From the NCBI GenBank assembly GCA_963700185.1, contig CAVOWP010000014.1:440022-504021 (forward strand): DNA of 64,000 nt. The letters are read 5' to 3'. This document shows, piece after piece, positions 45,981 to 55,611 of the stretch. This stretch comes from AP-15 sp963700185 (lineage in GTDB: Bacteria; Pseudomonadota; Alphaproteobacteria; ATCC43930; CGMCC-115725). A model generated the notes under the pieces. That model was not told the DNA's origin, made no database searches, and saw nothing but the letters and a program-made list of their open reading frames with translations. Positions within the stretch are counted from its first letter, which is position 1. Each line of letters opens with the position of its first letter. The translations under genes and the position numbers were made by a program.

Positions 45981-48900
45981 GCCCCGAGATTTCCGAACAT
46001 TCCTTCGAGGACGCAATCGAATGCGGGCTGCTCCGCCATGGGCCGGATGCCGTGCCCGGAGCGGTGCCACGGGCCTTAGCGAGCCGGCGGCGCCCTGGGG
46101 CGACATGCCGCCGGGCGGATATCTGCAAGCGGCTTCCCGAGGATTACGACCGCGCTCTTGTGCTTGATACCGCGCGATGTGGTCGAATTTCGTGCTCGCC
46201 ACCCAGCCGAAGGAGTGGCGGAAGCTAACCAGCACTACGGCGCCGCGGTCAAGGAGCAGTTTCATGCAGACGCCTCGCGTCCGAGATCGAGCGGCGCGGC
46301 GCGCTCGATGTGCTGCGAAGCGGCCTCAGGGATTCCGGGGTGCAAGTTCCAGCTCGCCTACTTCCGGCCCGCCAGCGGGCTCAATGAGGAGACGCGGCGG
46401 CTACACGCGGCGAACCTGTTCGCCGTGGTCCGCCAGCTCCGCTACAGCACGAAGAACGAGAACAGCCTCGACCTTGTGCTGTTCCTTAACGGCATCCCGA
46501 TCTTCACCGCCGAACTGAAAAATCCGCTGAGCGGCCAGGACGTCGAGGACGCGATCCGCCAATACAAGACCGACCGCGACCCGCGCGAGCCGCTGTTCGC
46601 CTACGGCCGCTGCCTCGCGCATTTCGCGGTGGACCCGGACCTGGTCTATGTCACGACGCACCTCGCCGGGCCGAAGACGCGCTTCCTGCCGTTCAATCGA
46701 GGGAAGTTCGGCGGCGCCGGCAATCCGCCCGTGCCGCCGACCCGCACCGGCTACGCCACTGCCTACCTCTGGGAGGAGACCTGGGCGCGCGACAGCGTGC
46801 TCGACCTCGTGCGCCAGTTCATCCACGAGGTCGAGGAGGAGGACGAGAGAGGGCGCAAGACCGGCAAGCGCTTTCTGATCTTCCCGCGCTATCAGCAGCT
46901 CGACTGCGTGCGCCAGCTCGTCGCCGATGCCCGCAGGCATGGCGCCGGGCAGCGCTACCTGATCCAGCACTCGGCCGGCAGCGGCAAGAGCTTCACGATC
47001 GCCTGGCTCGCGCATCGGCTCGCGACATTGCACGATGCGATCCGACCGGCGGGTCTTCGACTCGATCGTCGTCATCACCGACCGGCGCGTGCTCGATCGC
47101 CAGCTGCAGGCGACGATGCGCCAGTTCGAGCAGACGCTCGGCGTCGTGGAGAACATCGACACCACATCGCGCCAGCTCAAGGAAGCGCTTGAATCGGGCA
47201 AGACGATCATCGTCACGACGCTTCAGAAATTTCCCGTGATCGCGAAGGAGATCGGCGAACTACCGGGCAAGCGCTTTGCCGTCATCGTCGACGAGGCGCA
47301 TTCCTCGCAGTCGGGCGAGAGCACGAAGAGCCTCAAGTCCGTGCTGGCTTCCGGGTCACTGGAAGACGCGGCGGAGCGAGGAGGCGGGGGCGGAGACGCC
47401 AGAAGAAGAGCTGGAGAGCATGATTCTGGCCGAGATGGAGAAGCGCGGCCGGTTACCCAACCTCTCGACCTTCGCCTTCACCGCCACGCCAAAACCCAAG
47501 ACCCTCGAACTCTTCGGCACGCCAGCGCGCCGACGGGAAATTCGCGCCCTTCCACCTCTACAGCATGCGCCAGGCAATCGAGGAGGGGTTCATCCTCGAC
47601 GTGCTGGCGAACTACACCACCTACACGGCTTATTGGCGCCTGCTAAAGAAAGTCGAGGACGATCCGCGCTACGACAGAAAGAAGGCGGAGTACCTGCTCA
47701 AATCCTTCGTCGAGCTGCACCCGCACGCGATCGGCGAAAAGGTGCGGATCATGGTCTGAGCATTTCGCTACTCAGGTGCAAGGCGAGATCGGCGGAAAGG
47801 CCAAGGCGATGATCGTCACCCGGTCGCGCCTGCATGCGGTTCGCTACAGACGGGCAGTGGATAAGTACCTTGCCGAGCGCGGCTATCCGTTCAAGGCGCT
47901 CGTCGCGTTTTCGGGGTCAGTGTTCGATGGAGGCCCGCCCTACATCGAAGCAAACATGAACGGCTTCCCGGAAGGCGCAGACGGCGAAGACCTTCGAGCG
48001 TCCCGAATACCGTTTCCTGATCGTTGCCAATAAATTCCAGACCGGCTTCGACCAGCCGCTCCTCCACACGATGTACGTGGACAAGAAGCTGGGCGGCGTG
48101 AATGCGGTGCAGACGCTCTCGCGGCTCAATCGCACGCACCCGGAGAAGAACGGCACGATGGTGCTCGACTTCGCCAATGACGCCGACGAGATCAAGGCGG
48201 CGTTCGAGCCATATTACGAAACGACGCTGCTGTCGGAGGCGACGGACCCCAATCTGTTGTACGAGGCCCAGACCCGCCTCGCTGGGTTCCCGGTGTACAC
48301 CGAAACCGACGTCAACAATTTTGCCGGGGTCTACTTCGAGCCCAGGGCGACATTGGACCAGCTCTATTCCGCGCTCGCGCCGATGGTCGAGCGGTTCAAC
48401 GAATTGTCGGAGGAAGAGAAAGAGGATTTCCGGGGCCAGCTCACCGACTACGTGCGGCTGTACGCGTTTCTTTCGCAGGTGCTGACCTTTACGGATGCCG
48501 ACCTCGAAAAGCTGTATGTCTTCGCCCGGCATCTGCGACGCTTGCTGCCGGCCGATCGCGCCGAACTGCCGCGCGAGGTGCAGCAGAACATCGACATGGA
48601 GTCATACCGCATCCAACAAACCGGCAGCAGCAAGATCGCCCTTGAGCGGAAAGCCGGCCTGCTCGATCCGGTTGGCACCAAGGGAGCACACGGGATCGCG
48701 CCGGAAGAGATGGAGATGCTGTCCCGCATCATCTCCGAGCTGAACGAGCGGTTCGGGCTCAACCTCGGCCCCGAGCACAAGTTGACGCTCGGCCAAATGA
48801 TGGAGCGGCTCGACGACGACGCGGCGCTCGATGCTGCCGCGCGGGCCAACACGCGGGAGAATGTGCGACTGACTTTCGACCAGAAGGTCGAGTATGTGAT

Positions 48901-49555
48901 CCAGGAGATCGTCGACTCCAACTTCGAGCTCTACAAGCGCATCACCGATGATCGAGCCTTTGGCGAGGCGCTGAAGAACTCTCTGTTCGATCACTATCTG
49001 CGCGGCCACCGCGACGCCGAGGAGCTGATAAAGCGCGGCGAGTTGAAGACACTGGAGTTCAAGTCGACATTACGCTGGAGTCTTAAAGAGGACCGACGGG
49101 ACGACAAATTCGTGACGCATGCGGCACTGAAGACCGTCGCCGCATTCCTCAATACAGACGGTGGCGACCTCCTGATCGGAGTCCGCGACGACGGTGCGAT
49201 AATTGGCATCGAGGCCGACCAGCTCGAAAACGACGACAAGTTCATGCGCCATTTGGCGCAGGTCGTGCGGAACGGGCTTGGCGATCGTGCAGGAACCTGC
49301 ATCGACCCAAAGACGCAGGTCGTGCAGGGCAAGACTGTATGCGTGGTGAGCTGTCAAAGGAGCCCCGAGCCGGTATTTCTGAAGTGGAAACGTGTGGAGG
49401 CAACCCCGGAGGGCGATTTCTTTGTGCGGAGCGGCCCGGGAACCGTGAAGCTGTCGCCCGACAGCACGAAGGAATACGTCCGAACCCGATGGGCCGGGTC
49501 GCGTCCTGTCCTGGAGGAGGTCGGGGCTAACGAGGCGGTTCGACCAGCACATTGA
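45977..49555 (+). pseudogene. hsdR: Type I restriction endonuclease subunit with an AlbA_2-like tail, first half frame-broken
   Basis: Starting MSPEISEHSFEDAIECGLLR, the first 2 kb needs about a dozen frame changes. The last 1.5 kb (48.07-49.56 kb) is intact. Domains in order: HsdR_N nuclease (FTAELKNPLSGQDVEDAIRQ, E-x-K), helicase motor with Walker A HSAGSGKSFTIAWLA and DEAH box VIVDEAHSSQSGE, motif AFTATPKPKTLELFG, QTGFDQPLLHTMYVDKKLGG, and a helical domain. The end carries an AlbA_2/Schlafen-like domain: LKTLEFKSTLRWSLKEDR, then AFLNTDGGDLLIGVRDDG. The final codons overlap the Ldh gene tail to tail by 29 bp. The complex would cut unmethylated DNA if functional. Confidence 0.85.
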
Positions 49556-50585
49556 TGCCGCGGGCGGCGACGGTGAGCTCGCGCCAGGTTTCGTCGTCGA
49601 TCGGCACGCCTTTGGCGAGGCGCTCGGCGCGGGTGCGGCGTTCGGGGTCGCCGGGGATCAGTACCGGTTCGTCCGGGCGTGACGGCGGCGAGGCGGTGAT
49701 GTAGGCGGTCATCTCTGCGATCTCCTGCGCCAGCCACTCGCGATCGACGAGGCGCGAGGGGTCGATGACGATCGTCAGCATGCCGTTCGTCGCCGTGTCG
49801 CGGCCCTGCCGTTCGGGCCGCATGGTGCCGCTGCCGCACAAGGCGCCCGCCAGCATCTCGCAGACAAAAGCGAGCGCATAGCCCTTGTGCTCGCCAAAGG
49901 TCATCAACGCACCGCGCGGCTGGCGATACATCGCGCCGGGGTCGGTCGTCGGCTTGCCCTCGCCGTCGAGCAGGATGCCCGGCTTCAACTGCTCGCCCTT
50001 GTTGCGGGCGACGCGCACTTTGCCCATCGCGACGACGCTCGTCGCCATGTCGAGGATGATCGGGCGTTGGGGGTCGGGTCCCGGCATGGCGATGCAGACG
50101 GGGTTGGTGCTGAAGCGCGCGTCGGTGCCGCGCCACGGAGCCACTGCGGGCTGCGCATCGGTGACGTTGACGAAATGGAACGAGACGAGGCCCGCCTCCG
50201 CGCACATCTCGCCATAGGTGCCGACCCGGCCGATGTGATGCGGGTTGCGCAAAGCCACGACTGCGACCCCGGTCTGACGCGCCTTGGCGATCCCGATCAT
50301 CGTCGCTTCGCGCGCGGCGACCTGGCCCCAGGCGCGCTCGCCGTCATAGACGATCAAGGAGCCGTTTTCGCTGACGACGCGCCCCTTGCGGTTGGCGACG
50401 ACGGTCCCGCCCGCGAGATGCTGCAGATAGTTCGGGATCAGCCCGATGCCGTGGCTGTCATGGCCGCGCAGATTGGCCTCGATCAAATGGTCAGCAATAA
50501 TTTGAGCTTCGTCGCGGTCGCTGCCGGCTGCTTCGAAAACGCGCAACGCGATGCCGTGCAGTTCTGCGTGGTCGATCTGCATCAT
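49527..50585 (-). CDS. Ldh_2-family NAD(P)-dependent malate/L-lactate/ureidoglycolate-type dehydrogenase
   Basis: The 352-residue protein has the Ldh_2 fold: AELHGIALRVFEAAGSDRDE, the His-containing ANLRGHDSHGIGLIPNYL, VVALRNPHHIGRVGTYGEMC, the STNPVCIAMPG block, and FGEHKGYALAFVCEMLAGAL. These enzymes oxidise or reduce 2-hydroxy/2-keto acids. The ATG at 50585 follows AAGGATA; an in-frame start at 50603 overlaps pheA. It follows pheA and forms an operon with it. Its 3' half is duplicated as the fragment at 40.87-41.39 kb, on the other side of the RM island. Confidence 0.85.
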   Translation of the reverse strand: MMQIDHAELHGIALRVFEAAGSDRDEAQIIADHLIEANLRGHDSHGIGLIPNYLQHLAGGTVVANRKGRVVSENGSLIVYDGERAWGQVAAREATMIGIAKARQTGVAVVALRNPHHIGRVGTYGEMCAEAGLVSFHFVNVTDAQPAVAPWRGTDARFSTNPVCIAMPGPDPQRPIILDMATSVVAMGKVRVARNKGEQLKPGILLDGEGKPTTDPGAMYRQPRGALMTFGEHKGYALAFVCEMLAGALCGSGTMRPERQGRDTATNGMLTIVIDPSRLVDREWLAQEIAEMTAYITASPPSRPDEPVLIPGDPERRTRAERLAKGVPIDDETWRELTVAARGINVLVEPPR

Positions 50586-50599
50586 CGGATATCCTTCTT

Positions 50600-51532
50600 T
50601 CAATCCGCGTCGCGCGCCGAGGCGGCGATGCGCAGCGGGTGGGCCGGGTAAACACCGAGGATCTTGACCTCGCGCGAGAAGAAGGCGAGTTCCTCGAGCG
50701 CCAGAGCCAATGGGCGGTCCTCGGGATGCGCTTCGACGTCGGCGTAGAATTGGGTCGCCGCGAACGCGCCGCCGACCATGTAGCTCTCCAGCTTGGTCAT
50801 GTTCACGCCATTAGTGGCGAACCCGCCCATCGCCTTGTACAGCGCCGCCGGCACATTGCGGACGCGGAACAAAAACGTCGTCACCGTCGGGGTGCCGCGC
50901 AGCGGCCGCTTGGGCTCGCGCGACATGATCAGAAAACGGGTCGTGTTGTGCTCGGCGTCCTCGATGTTTTCTTTCAGCGAGACGAGGCCGTAGATCTGCC
51001 CGGCAAGCTCCGAGGCGATCGCCGCAATCGTGGGATCGCCGCGCTCGGCTATTTCGGCCGCCGCGCCGGCCGTGTCGGCCGCGACAACGGGATCGAGGCC
51101 GAGCGAACGGATCAGCTTGCGGCATTGCGACAGCGCGTGAACATGGCTGCGGACTGTCCGGATCGTCGCCACGGTGGCGCCCGGCAGGGCGAGCAGGTGA
51201 TGGTTCACGCGCTCGAAATATTCGCCGATGATGTGGAGACCCGAATCTGGCATCAAATGATGGATGTCGGCAACGCGTCCGGCGACCGAGTTCTCGATCG
51301 GCATCATGGCCAGCGCCGCCCGAAATTCGCGCACGGCGGCGAAGGCGTCCTCGAATTGGTTGCACGGCAAAGTCGCCATCTCGGGAAAGACCCGCCGGCA
51401 GGCGAGGTCTGAATAAGCGCCGAAGGCGCCCTGAAACGCGATCGTCCTGGCCGGGTCGGAAAACCGCTTCACCGCAGAGGACGCTGAGGATTGCGCGGTG
51501 GGCGCAGGGGGTCGGGGATTGTTGTCAGCCAT
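50600..51532 (-). CDS. pheA: Prephenate dehydratase
   Basis: The 310-residue protein has the PDT domain (IAFQGAFGAYSDLACRRVFP, MMPIENSVAGRVADIHHLM, NTTRFLIM with the catalytic Thr-Thr-Arg) and a C-terminal ACT domain with GVNMTKLESYMVGG, the phenylalanine-binding ESRP-like site. It converts prephenate to phenylpyruvate and is likely inhibited by Phe. The first 30 or so residues are low-complexity and encoded partly by a palindromic repeat, so the true start may be a GTG just before KRFSDPARTIAFQG. It lies downstream of kdsB on the same strand. Confidence 0.9.
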   Translation of the reverse strand: MADNNPRPPAPTAQSSASSAVKRFSDPARTIAFQGAFGAYSDLACRRVFPEMATLPCNQFEDAFAAVREFRAALAMMPIENSVAGRVADIHHLMPDSGLHIIGEYFERVNHHLLALPGATVATIRTVRSHVHALSQCRKLIRSLGLDPVVAADTAGAAAEIAERGDPTIAAIASELAGQIYGLVSLKENIEDAEHNTTRFLIMSREPKRPLRGTPTVTTFLFRVRNVPAALYKAMGGFATNGVNMTKLESYMVGGAFAATQFYADVEAHPEDRPLALALEELAFFSREVKILGVYPAHPLRIAASARDAD

Positions 51533-51571
51533 GCACGGCGTCCTTTGCGTGTCCTTCGCGTCCTCTGCGTT
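51473..51571. repeat. Inverted repeat spanning the pheA start
   Basis: CGCAGAGGACGC at about 51474 and GCGTCCTCTGCG at about 51558 are exact 12-bp reverse complements on either side of the annotated pheA start codon. GCGTCCTTTGCGTGTCCTTC in between is a degenerate repeat of the same unit. It could fold over the pheA start or be a small mobile repeat that added N-terminal codons. Confidence 0.55.
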
Positions 51572-52331
51572 AAAGCTTTTGTCCCATTAGTTGGCAGGCC
51601 CGCGCGAGGTCAGCCGGCGTGTCGACCTGCACCCCGAGGCGGGCGGGGTCGATCAGGGTGACCGAGATGCGCATGCCGGCTTCGAGGGCGCGGAGCTGTT
51701 CGAGATGCTCCCGCTGCTCCAGCACGCCGCGCGGCAGCCCCACGAACCGTTCGAGTGCGGCGCGGCGATAGGCGTAGAGCCCGATATGCTCGTAATGCGC
51801 GCCCGGCCCCCACGGCACCACGGCCTTGCTGAAGTAGAGCGCGCGCGCCGGCCGGGTCGGATCGGTGAAGCCGGCGACGACCTTGTTGACGCTGGTATCG
51901 GCGAGCGCCGCTTCGTCCTCGATGATTGCGGCGAGCGTCGCTATGTCGGTCTCGGGGTCGGCGAGGCCGGCGACGGCGACACGGACCGCCGCCGGGTCGA
52001 GCAGCGGCAGATCGCCCTGCACATTGACCACCGCGTCGTGCCGGCCGCCCGGATCGATCCGCCCGATCGCCTCGTGAATGCGGTCCGAGCCGGTGGGATG
52101 GCGCGGGTCGGTCAGGACTGCCCGCCCGCCCGCGGATTCGATCGCGTCGGCGATGGCGCGATCGGCGCAGGCGACGATGACGGGTCCCACCTCGGCGGCT
52201 ACGGCGCGGCGCCAGACATGCACGATCATCGGGGTCCCGGCGATATCGGCGAGCGGCTTGCCCGGCAATCGTGTGGCGGCGAGCCGGGCGGGAATGAGGA
52301 TGATCGGGTTTGCGGGTGCGGTTCTGGTCAC
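51570..52331 (-). CDS. kdsB: 3-deoxy-manno-octulosonate cytidylyltransferase
   Basis: The 253-residue protein has the CMP-Kdo synthetase signatures IILIPARLAATRLPGKPLAD, TDPRHPTGSDRIHEAI, VVNVQGDLPLLDP and the HIGLYAYRRAALERFVGLP block near the C-terminus. It activates Kdo with CTP for lipopolysaccharide inner-core synthesis in the cytoplasm. The length is normal. It is the first gene of the minus-strand kdsB-pheA-ldh run and divergent from the cytochrome c gene. Confidence 0.95.
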   Translation of the reverse strand: MTRTAPANPIILIPARLAATRLPGKPLADIAGTPMIVHVWRRAVAAEVGPVIVACADRAIADAIESAGGRAVLTDPRHPTGSDRIHEAIGRIDPGGRHDAVVNVQGDLPLLDPAAVRVAVAGLADPETDIATLAAIIEDEAALADTSVNKVVAGFTDPTRPARALYFSKAVVPWGPGAHYEHIGLYAYRRAALERFVGLPRGVLEQREHLEQLRALEAGMRISVTLIDPARLGVQVDTPADLARACQLMGQKL

Positions 52332-52431
52332 GGGTGTTGCTTAATCTTGGTTCGATAGCGACAACATGCCCGGTTCGTCCGGGCGCCGGAAGCATGATAA
52401 TTCGGATCAGCCGCGGGAGGTTTGCGCACCG

Positions 52432-52953
52432 ATGTCGTCATTCGAGTGGAACAAGATCATTGCTTCGGTGCTCACGGCGATGATTGTCGCAATGGCGTCC
52501 GGGATTCTGGCAAGTCAGCTGGTCCGCCCGAAGGAGCTGGAGAAGCCGGTCTTTGTCGTCGCAGGCGCCGAGCCATCCGCGAGTGCACCGGCGGCAGAGG
52601 GAGCGGCGGCAGGACCCGAGCCGATCGGGCCGTTGCTCGCCAAGGCCGATCCCAAAAAGGGCGAGCAGATCGCCAAAGTCTGCGCCGCCTGCCACACCTT
52701 CAACAAGGGCGGACCGAACAAGATCGGGCCGAATTTGTGGGGGATCACCGAGGAGGCAATGGCCGAGGTGCCCGGCTATCAGTTCTCGGCCGCGATGGAA
52801 GCCCACAAGGGCGAAAAGTGGGACCCCGAAAAGCTCAACGAGTGGCTGTGGAAACCGCAGGCCTTTATCAAGGGGACCAAGATGACTTTCGCCGGTATTC
52901 CCAAAGGCCAGGAACGTGCCGACGTCATCGACTATCTCGAGACACTGAAATAG
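52432..52953 (+). CDS. Membrane-anchored class I cytochrome c (CycM type)
   Basis: The 173-residue protein has an uncleaved N-terminal anchor (WNKIIASVLTAMIVAMASGI), an Ala/Pro-rich linker, and a cytochrome c fold with heme site CAACHTF (about residue 83) and axial Met in GTKMTFAGI. This is the CycM-type cytochrome that carries electrons from the bc1 complex to an oxidase at the periplasmic face. CGGGAGG precedes the ATG at 52432. The next gene starts right after its stop. Confidence 0.9.
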   Translation: MSSFEWNKIIASVLTAMIVAMASGILASQLVRPKELEKPVFVVAGAEPSASAPAAEGAAAGPEPIGPLLAKADPKKGEQIAKVCAACHTFNKGGPNKIGPNLWGITEEAMAEVPGYQFSAAMEAHKGEKWDPEKLNEWLWKPQAFIKGTKMTFAGIPKGQERADVIDYLETLK

Positions 52954-53745
52954 ATGGGCTGGCCGGTGACCCCCGGCGAGCTCGATCAGTGTCTTGAACT
53001 CGCACTGCACTTGGCCGACGCGGCGGGCGAGGCGATCCGGCCTTATTTCCGCCAGCCGCTCACGGTAGACGACAAGGCCGACCTGACCCCGGTGACGGCC
53101 GCCGACCGCGCGGCGGAACAGGTGATGCGATCGCTGATCGAGAGCCGTTTTCCGGAGCATGGGATCATCGGGGAAGAGTTCGGCCGGGTCCGCGAGAATG
53201 CCGAGTTCGTGTGGACGTTGGACCCGATCGACGGGACGAAATCCTTCATCAGCGGGGTTCCTCTGTTCGGGGCATTGATTGCGCTGACCCGTGCCAAGCG
53301 CCCGATCCTCGGCATCATCGACCAGCCAATTTCGCGCGAGCGCTGGGTTGGCGTCGTCGGGCGTCCGACGACGCTGAACCGCGCGGTAGTGCACTGCCGA
53401 GCCTGCGCCGGGCTCGCTGGCGCCACGCTCTTTGCGACGACTCCCGACATGTTCAAGGATGGAGACGCCGTGGCGTTCGCCCGGGTATCGGGCGCAGTAA
53501 AGCTGACGCGCTTCGGGGCCGATTGCTACGCCTATGGTCTGCTTGCGGCGGGTTTCATCGACCTCGTTCTTGAAGCCAACCTCAAACCATACGATTTTTG
53601 CCCGATGGTTCCGATCGTCGAAGGGGCGGGCGGGCTCGCCACCGATTGGCGTGGGACGCCTCTCGATCTGGCATCGGAAGGACGCGCCCTGATCGCCGGC
53701 GATCAGCGTACCCATGAAGCGGCGCTCGCGCTCCTCGCCGGCTGA
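52954..53745 (+). CDS. hisN: Inositol-monophosphatase-family histidinol-phosphatase
   Basis: The 263-residue protein has the Mg-dependent phosphatase motifs GEEFGRVRENAEFVW and WTLDPIDGTKSFISGVPLFG, the late catalytic Asp region RFGADCYAYGLLAAGFIDLV, and VPIVEGAGGLATDWRG. The TKSF and GADCYAY variants fit HisN, which removes phosphate from histidinol phosphate, better than IMPase. The ATG directly follows the cytochrome c stop, so the two are cotranscribed. Confidence 0.85.
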   Translation: MGWPVTPGELDQCLELALHLADAAGEAIRPYFRQPLTVDDKADLTPVTAADRAAEQVMRSLIESRFPEHGIIGEEFGRVRENAEFVWTLDPIDGTKSFISGVPLFGALIALTRAKRPILGIIDQPISRERWVGVVGRPTTLNRAVVHCRACAGLAGATLFATTPDMFKDGDAVAFARVSGAVKLTRFGADCYAYGLLAAGFIDLVLEANLKPYDFCPMVPIVEGAGGLATDWRGTPLDLASEGRALIAGDQRTHEAALALLAG

Positions 53746-53765
53746 GCTGTTCCCCGGAGTCCCCG

Positions 53766-55595
53766 ATGCGTAGAGTTTCTGCAGTCCTGATCGTGTTCTT
53801 TGCATCTCTCGGACTGGTCGCTGCCGCAGTTGCCGCGACGCCGGGCATGTCGTTGTTCGGCGACCTGAAATACGGTCCCGACTTCCAGCATTTCGATTAC
53901 GTAAATCCGGACGCGCAGAAGGGCGGCACAATGCGCCTCTTCGCGATCGGCACCTTCGACACTCTCAACCCCTTTGTCGTCAAAGGCGTGCCGGCGGCCG
54001 GGGTAGGTCAAATATTCGACACCCTGGCGGTAGCCTCCGAAGACGAGCCCAGCAGCGAATACGGCCTTGTTGCCGAGAAAATCGAACTCGCCCCCGATAA
54101 GCTTTCCGTACTCTACACCTTGCGCAAGGAGGCACGTTTTCACGACGGAACCCCGATGACGCCGGAGGATGTCGTTTGGACGTTCGAGACGTTGCGCAGC
54201 AAAGGGGCTCCCTCCTACCGCTCCTATTACGGCGACGTCACCAAGGTCGAGAAAGAAGGGGAGCGCGGCGTCCGGTTCTCGTTCAAATCGGCGGATAACC
54301 GCGAATTGCCGCAGATCCTTGGGCAAATGCCGGTGCTCTCCAAGGCGTATTGGGCCGGGCGCGATTTCGAGAAAACAACTCTCGACCCGCCGCTCGGCAG
54401 CGGGCCCTACAAGATTGAATCGGTCGACCCCGGACGTTCGATCACCTATCGCCGGGTTGCCGATTACTGGGCGGCCGATCTGCCGGTTATGAAGGGCCGC
54501 TACAATGTCGACACGATCCGCTACGATTATTACCGTGACGCGACGATCGCGCTGGAGGCGTTCAAGGCGGGTCAGTTCGACGTGAAGCTTGAAAACTCGT
54601 CGAAGGATTGGGCGACCGGGTATGACAGCCCTGCCTTGCGCGCCGGCCTCATCAAAAAGGAAGAGATCCCGAACGGGTTGCCGAGCGGCATGCAGGGCTT
54701 CGCGTACAATCTACGCCGGCCGCTATTTCAGGACCCGCGGGTGCGCGAAGCCCTGGCCTATGCCTTCGATTTCGAATGGTCCAACAAGAATTTGTTTTAC
54801 GGCGCCTATAAGCGCACGCGTAGCTATTTCGACAATTCGGAATTGGCGGCAACCGGAGTGCCGCAGGGCGAGGAACTGAAGATCCTAGAAAAGTTTCGCG
54901 GGCAGATCCCCGACCAGGTCTTCACGACCGAATACGACCCGCCGAAATATGACGGTTCGGGCAATATTCGCGACGGCGTGCGGGCGGCATTGAAATTGCT
55001 GAAGGAGGCCGGCTGGACCTTCAAGGGCGAGAAGCTCGTCAATGACGAGACCGGTCAGCCTTTCGAGTTCGAAATCCTGCTTGACAATCCGCAGTTCGAG
55101 CGGATCGCGCTGCCCTTTGCGAAAAACTTGGAGCGGATGGGGATCACCGCCCGCGTGCGCACCGTCGACAATGCGCAATACCAGAAGCGCATGGAAACCT
55201 TCGACTACGACATGGCGGTGGTCGCATTCGGGGAATCCTTGTCGCCCGGCAACGAGCAGCGTGAATATTGGGGCTCGCAATCCGCCGACGAGCAAGGCAG
55301 CCGCAACCTGATGGGCATCAAGAGCAAAGTCGTCGACGAACTGATCGAGGAGCTGGTTCGGGCGCCCGACCGGGCGAGCCTGGTGGCCCACACCCATGCC
55401 CTCGACCGGGTACTCCAATATGGCTATTACCTGATCCCGCATTACCACATCGCGGCGTTCCGCGTCGCTCATTGGGACAAGTTCCGCCGTCCCGCAGTCT
55501 CGCCGAAATACGCGGTCGGACTCGAGACCTGGTGGATCGATCCCACCGCCGAGCAGTCGGTCGAAGCCAAGAAAGGCGAAGTGACGAAGCAGTGA
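53766..55595 (+). CDS. yejA: Family 5 solute-binding protein of the YejA type
   Basis: The 609-residue protein has a signal peptide (RVSAVLIVFFASLGLVAAAVAA) and the YejA-like SBP_bac_5 fold: GMSLFGDLKYGPDFQHFDYV, GTFDTLNPFVVKGVPAAGVG, YTLRKEARFHDGTPMTPEDV, PPLGSGPYKIESVDPGRSITYRRV, LMGIKSKVVDELIEEL. The protein binds oligopeptides or microcin-like peptides in the periplasm. It is longer than and clearly separate from the four paralogues at 29-36 kb. The permease gene starts 16 bp downstream. Confidence 0.85.
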   Translation: MRRVSAVLIVFFASLGLVAAAVAATPGMSLFGDLKYGPDFQHFDYVNPDAQKGGTMRLFAIGTFDTLNPFVVKGVPAAGVGQIFDTLAVASEDEPSSEYGLVAEKIELAPDKLSVLYTLRKEARFHDGTPMTPEDVVWTFETLRSKGAPSYRSYYGDVTKVEKEGERGVRFSFKSADNRELPQILGQMPVLSKAYWAGRDFEKTTLDPPLGSGPYKIESVDPGRSITYRRVADYWAADLPVMKGRYNVDTIRYDYYRDATIALEAFKAGQFDVKLENSSKDWATGYDSPALRAGLIKKEEIPNGLPSGMQGFAYNLRRPLFQDPRVREALAYAFDFEWSNKNLFYGAYKRTRSYFDNSELAATGVPQGEELKILEKFRGQIPDQVFTTEYDPPKYDGSGNIRDGVRAALKLLKEAGWTFKGEKLVNDETGQPFEFEILLDNPQFERIALPFAKNLERMGITARVRTVDNAQYQKRMETFDYDMAVVAFGESLSPGNEQREYWGSQSADEQGSRNLMGIKSKVVDELIEELVRAPDRASLVAHTHALDRVLQYGYYLIPHYHIAAFRVAHWDKFRRPAVSPKYAVGLETWWIDPTAEQSVEAKKGEVTKQ

Positions 55596-55611
55596 CGGCC
55601 TGGAAGCGCAC

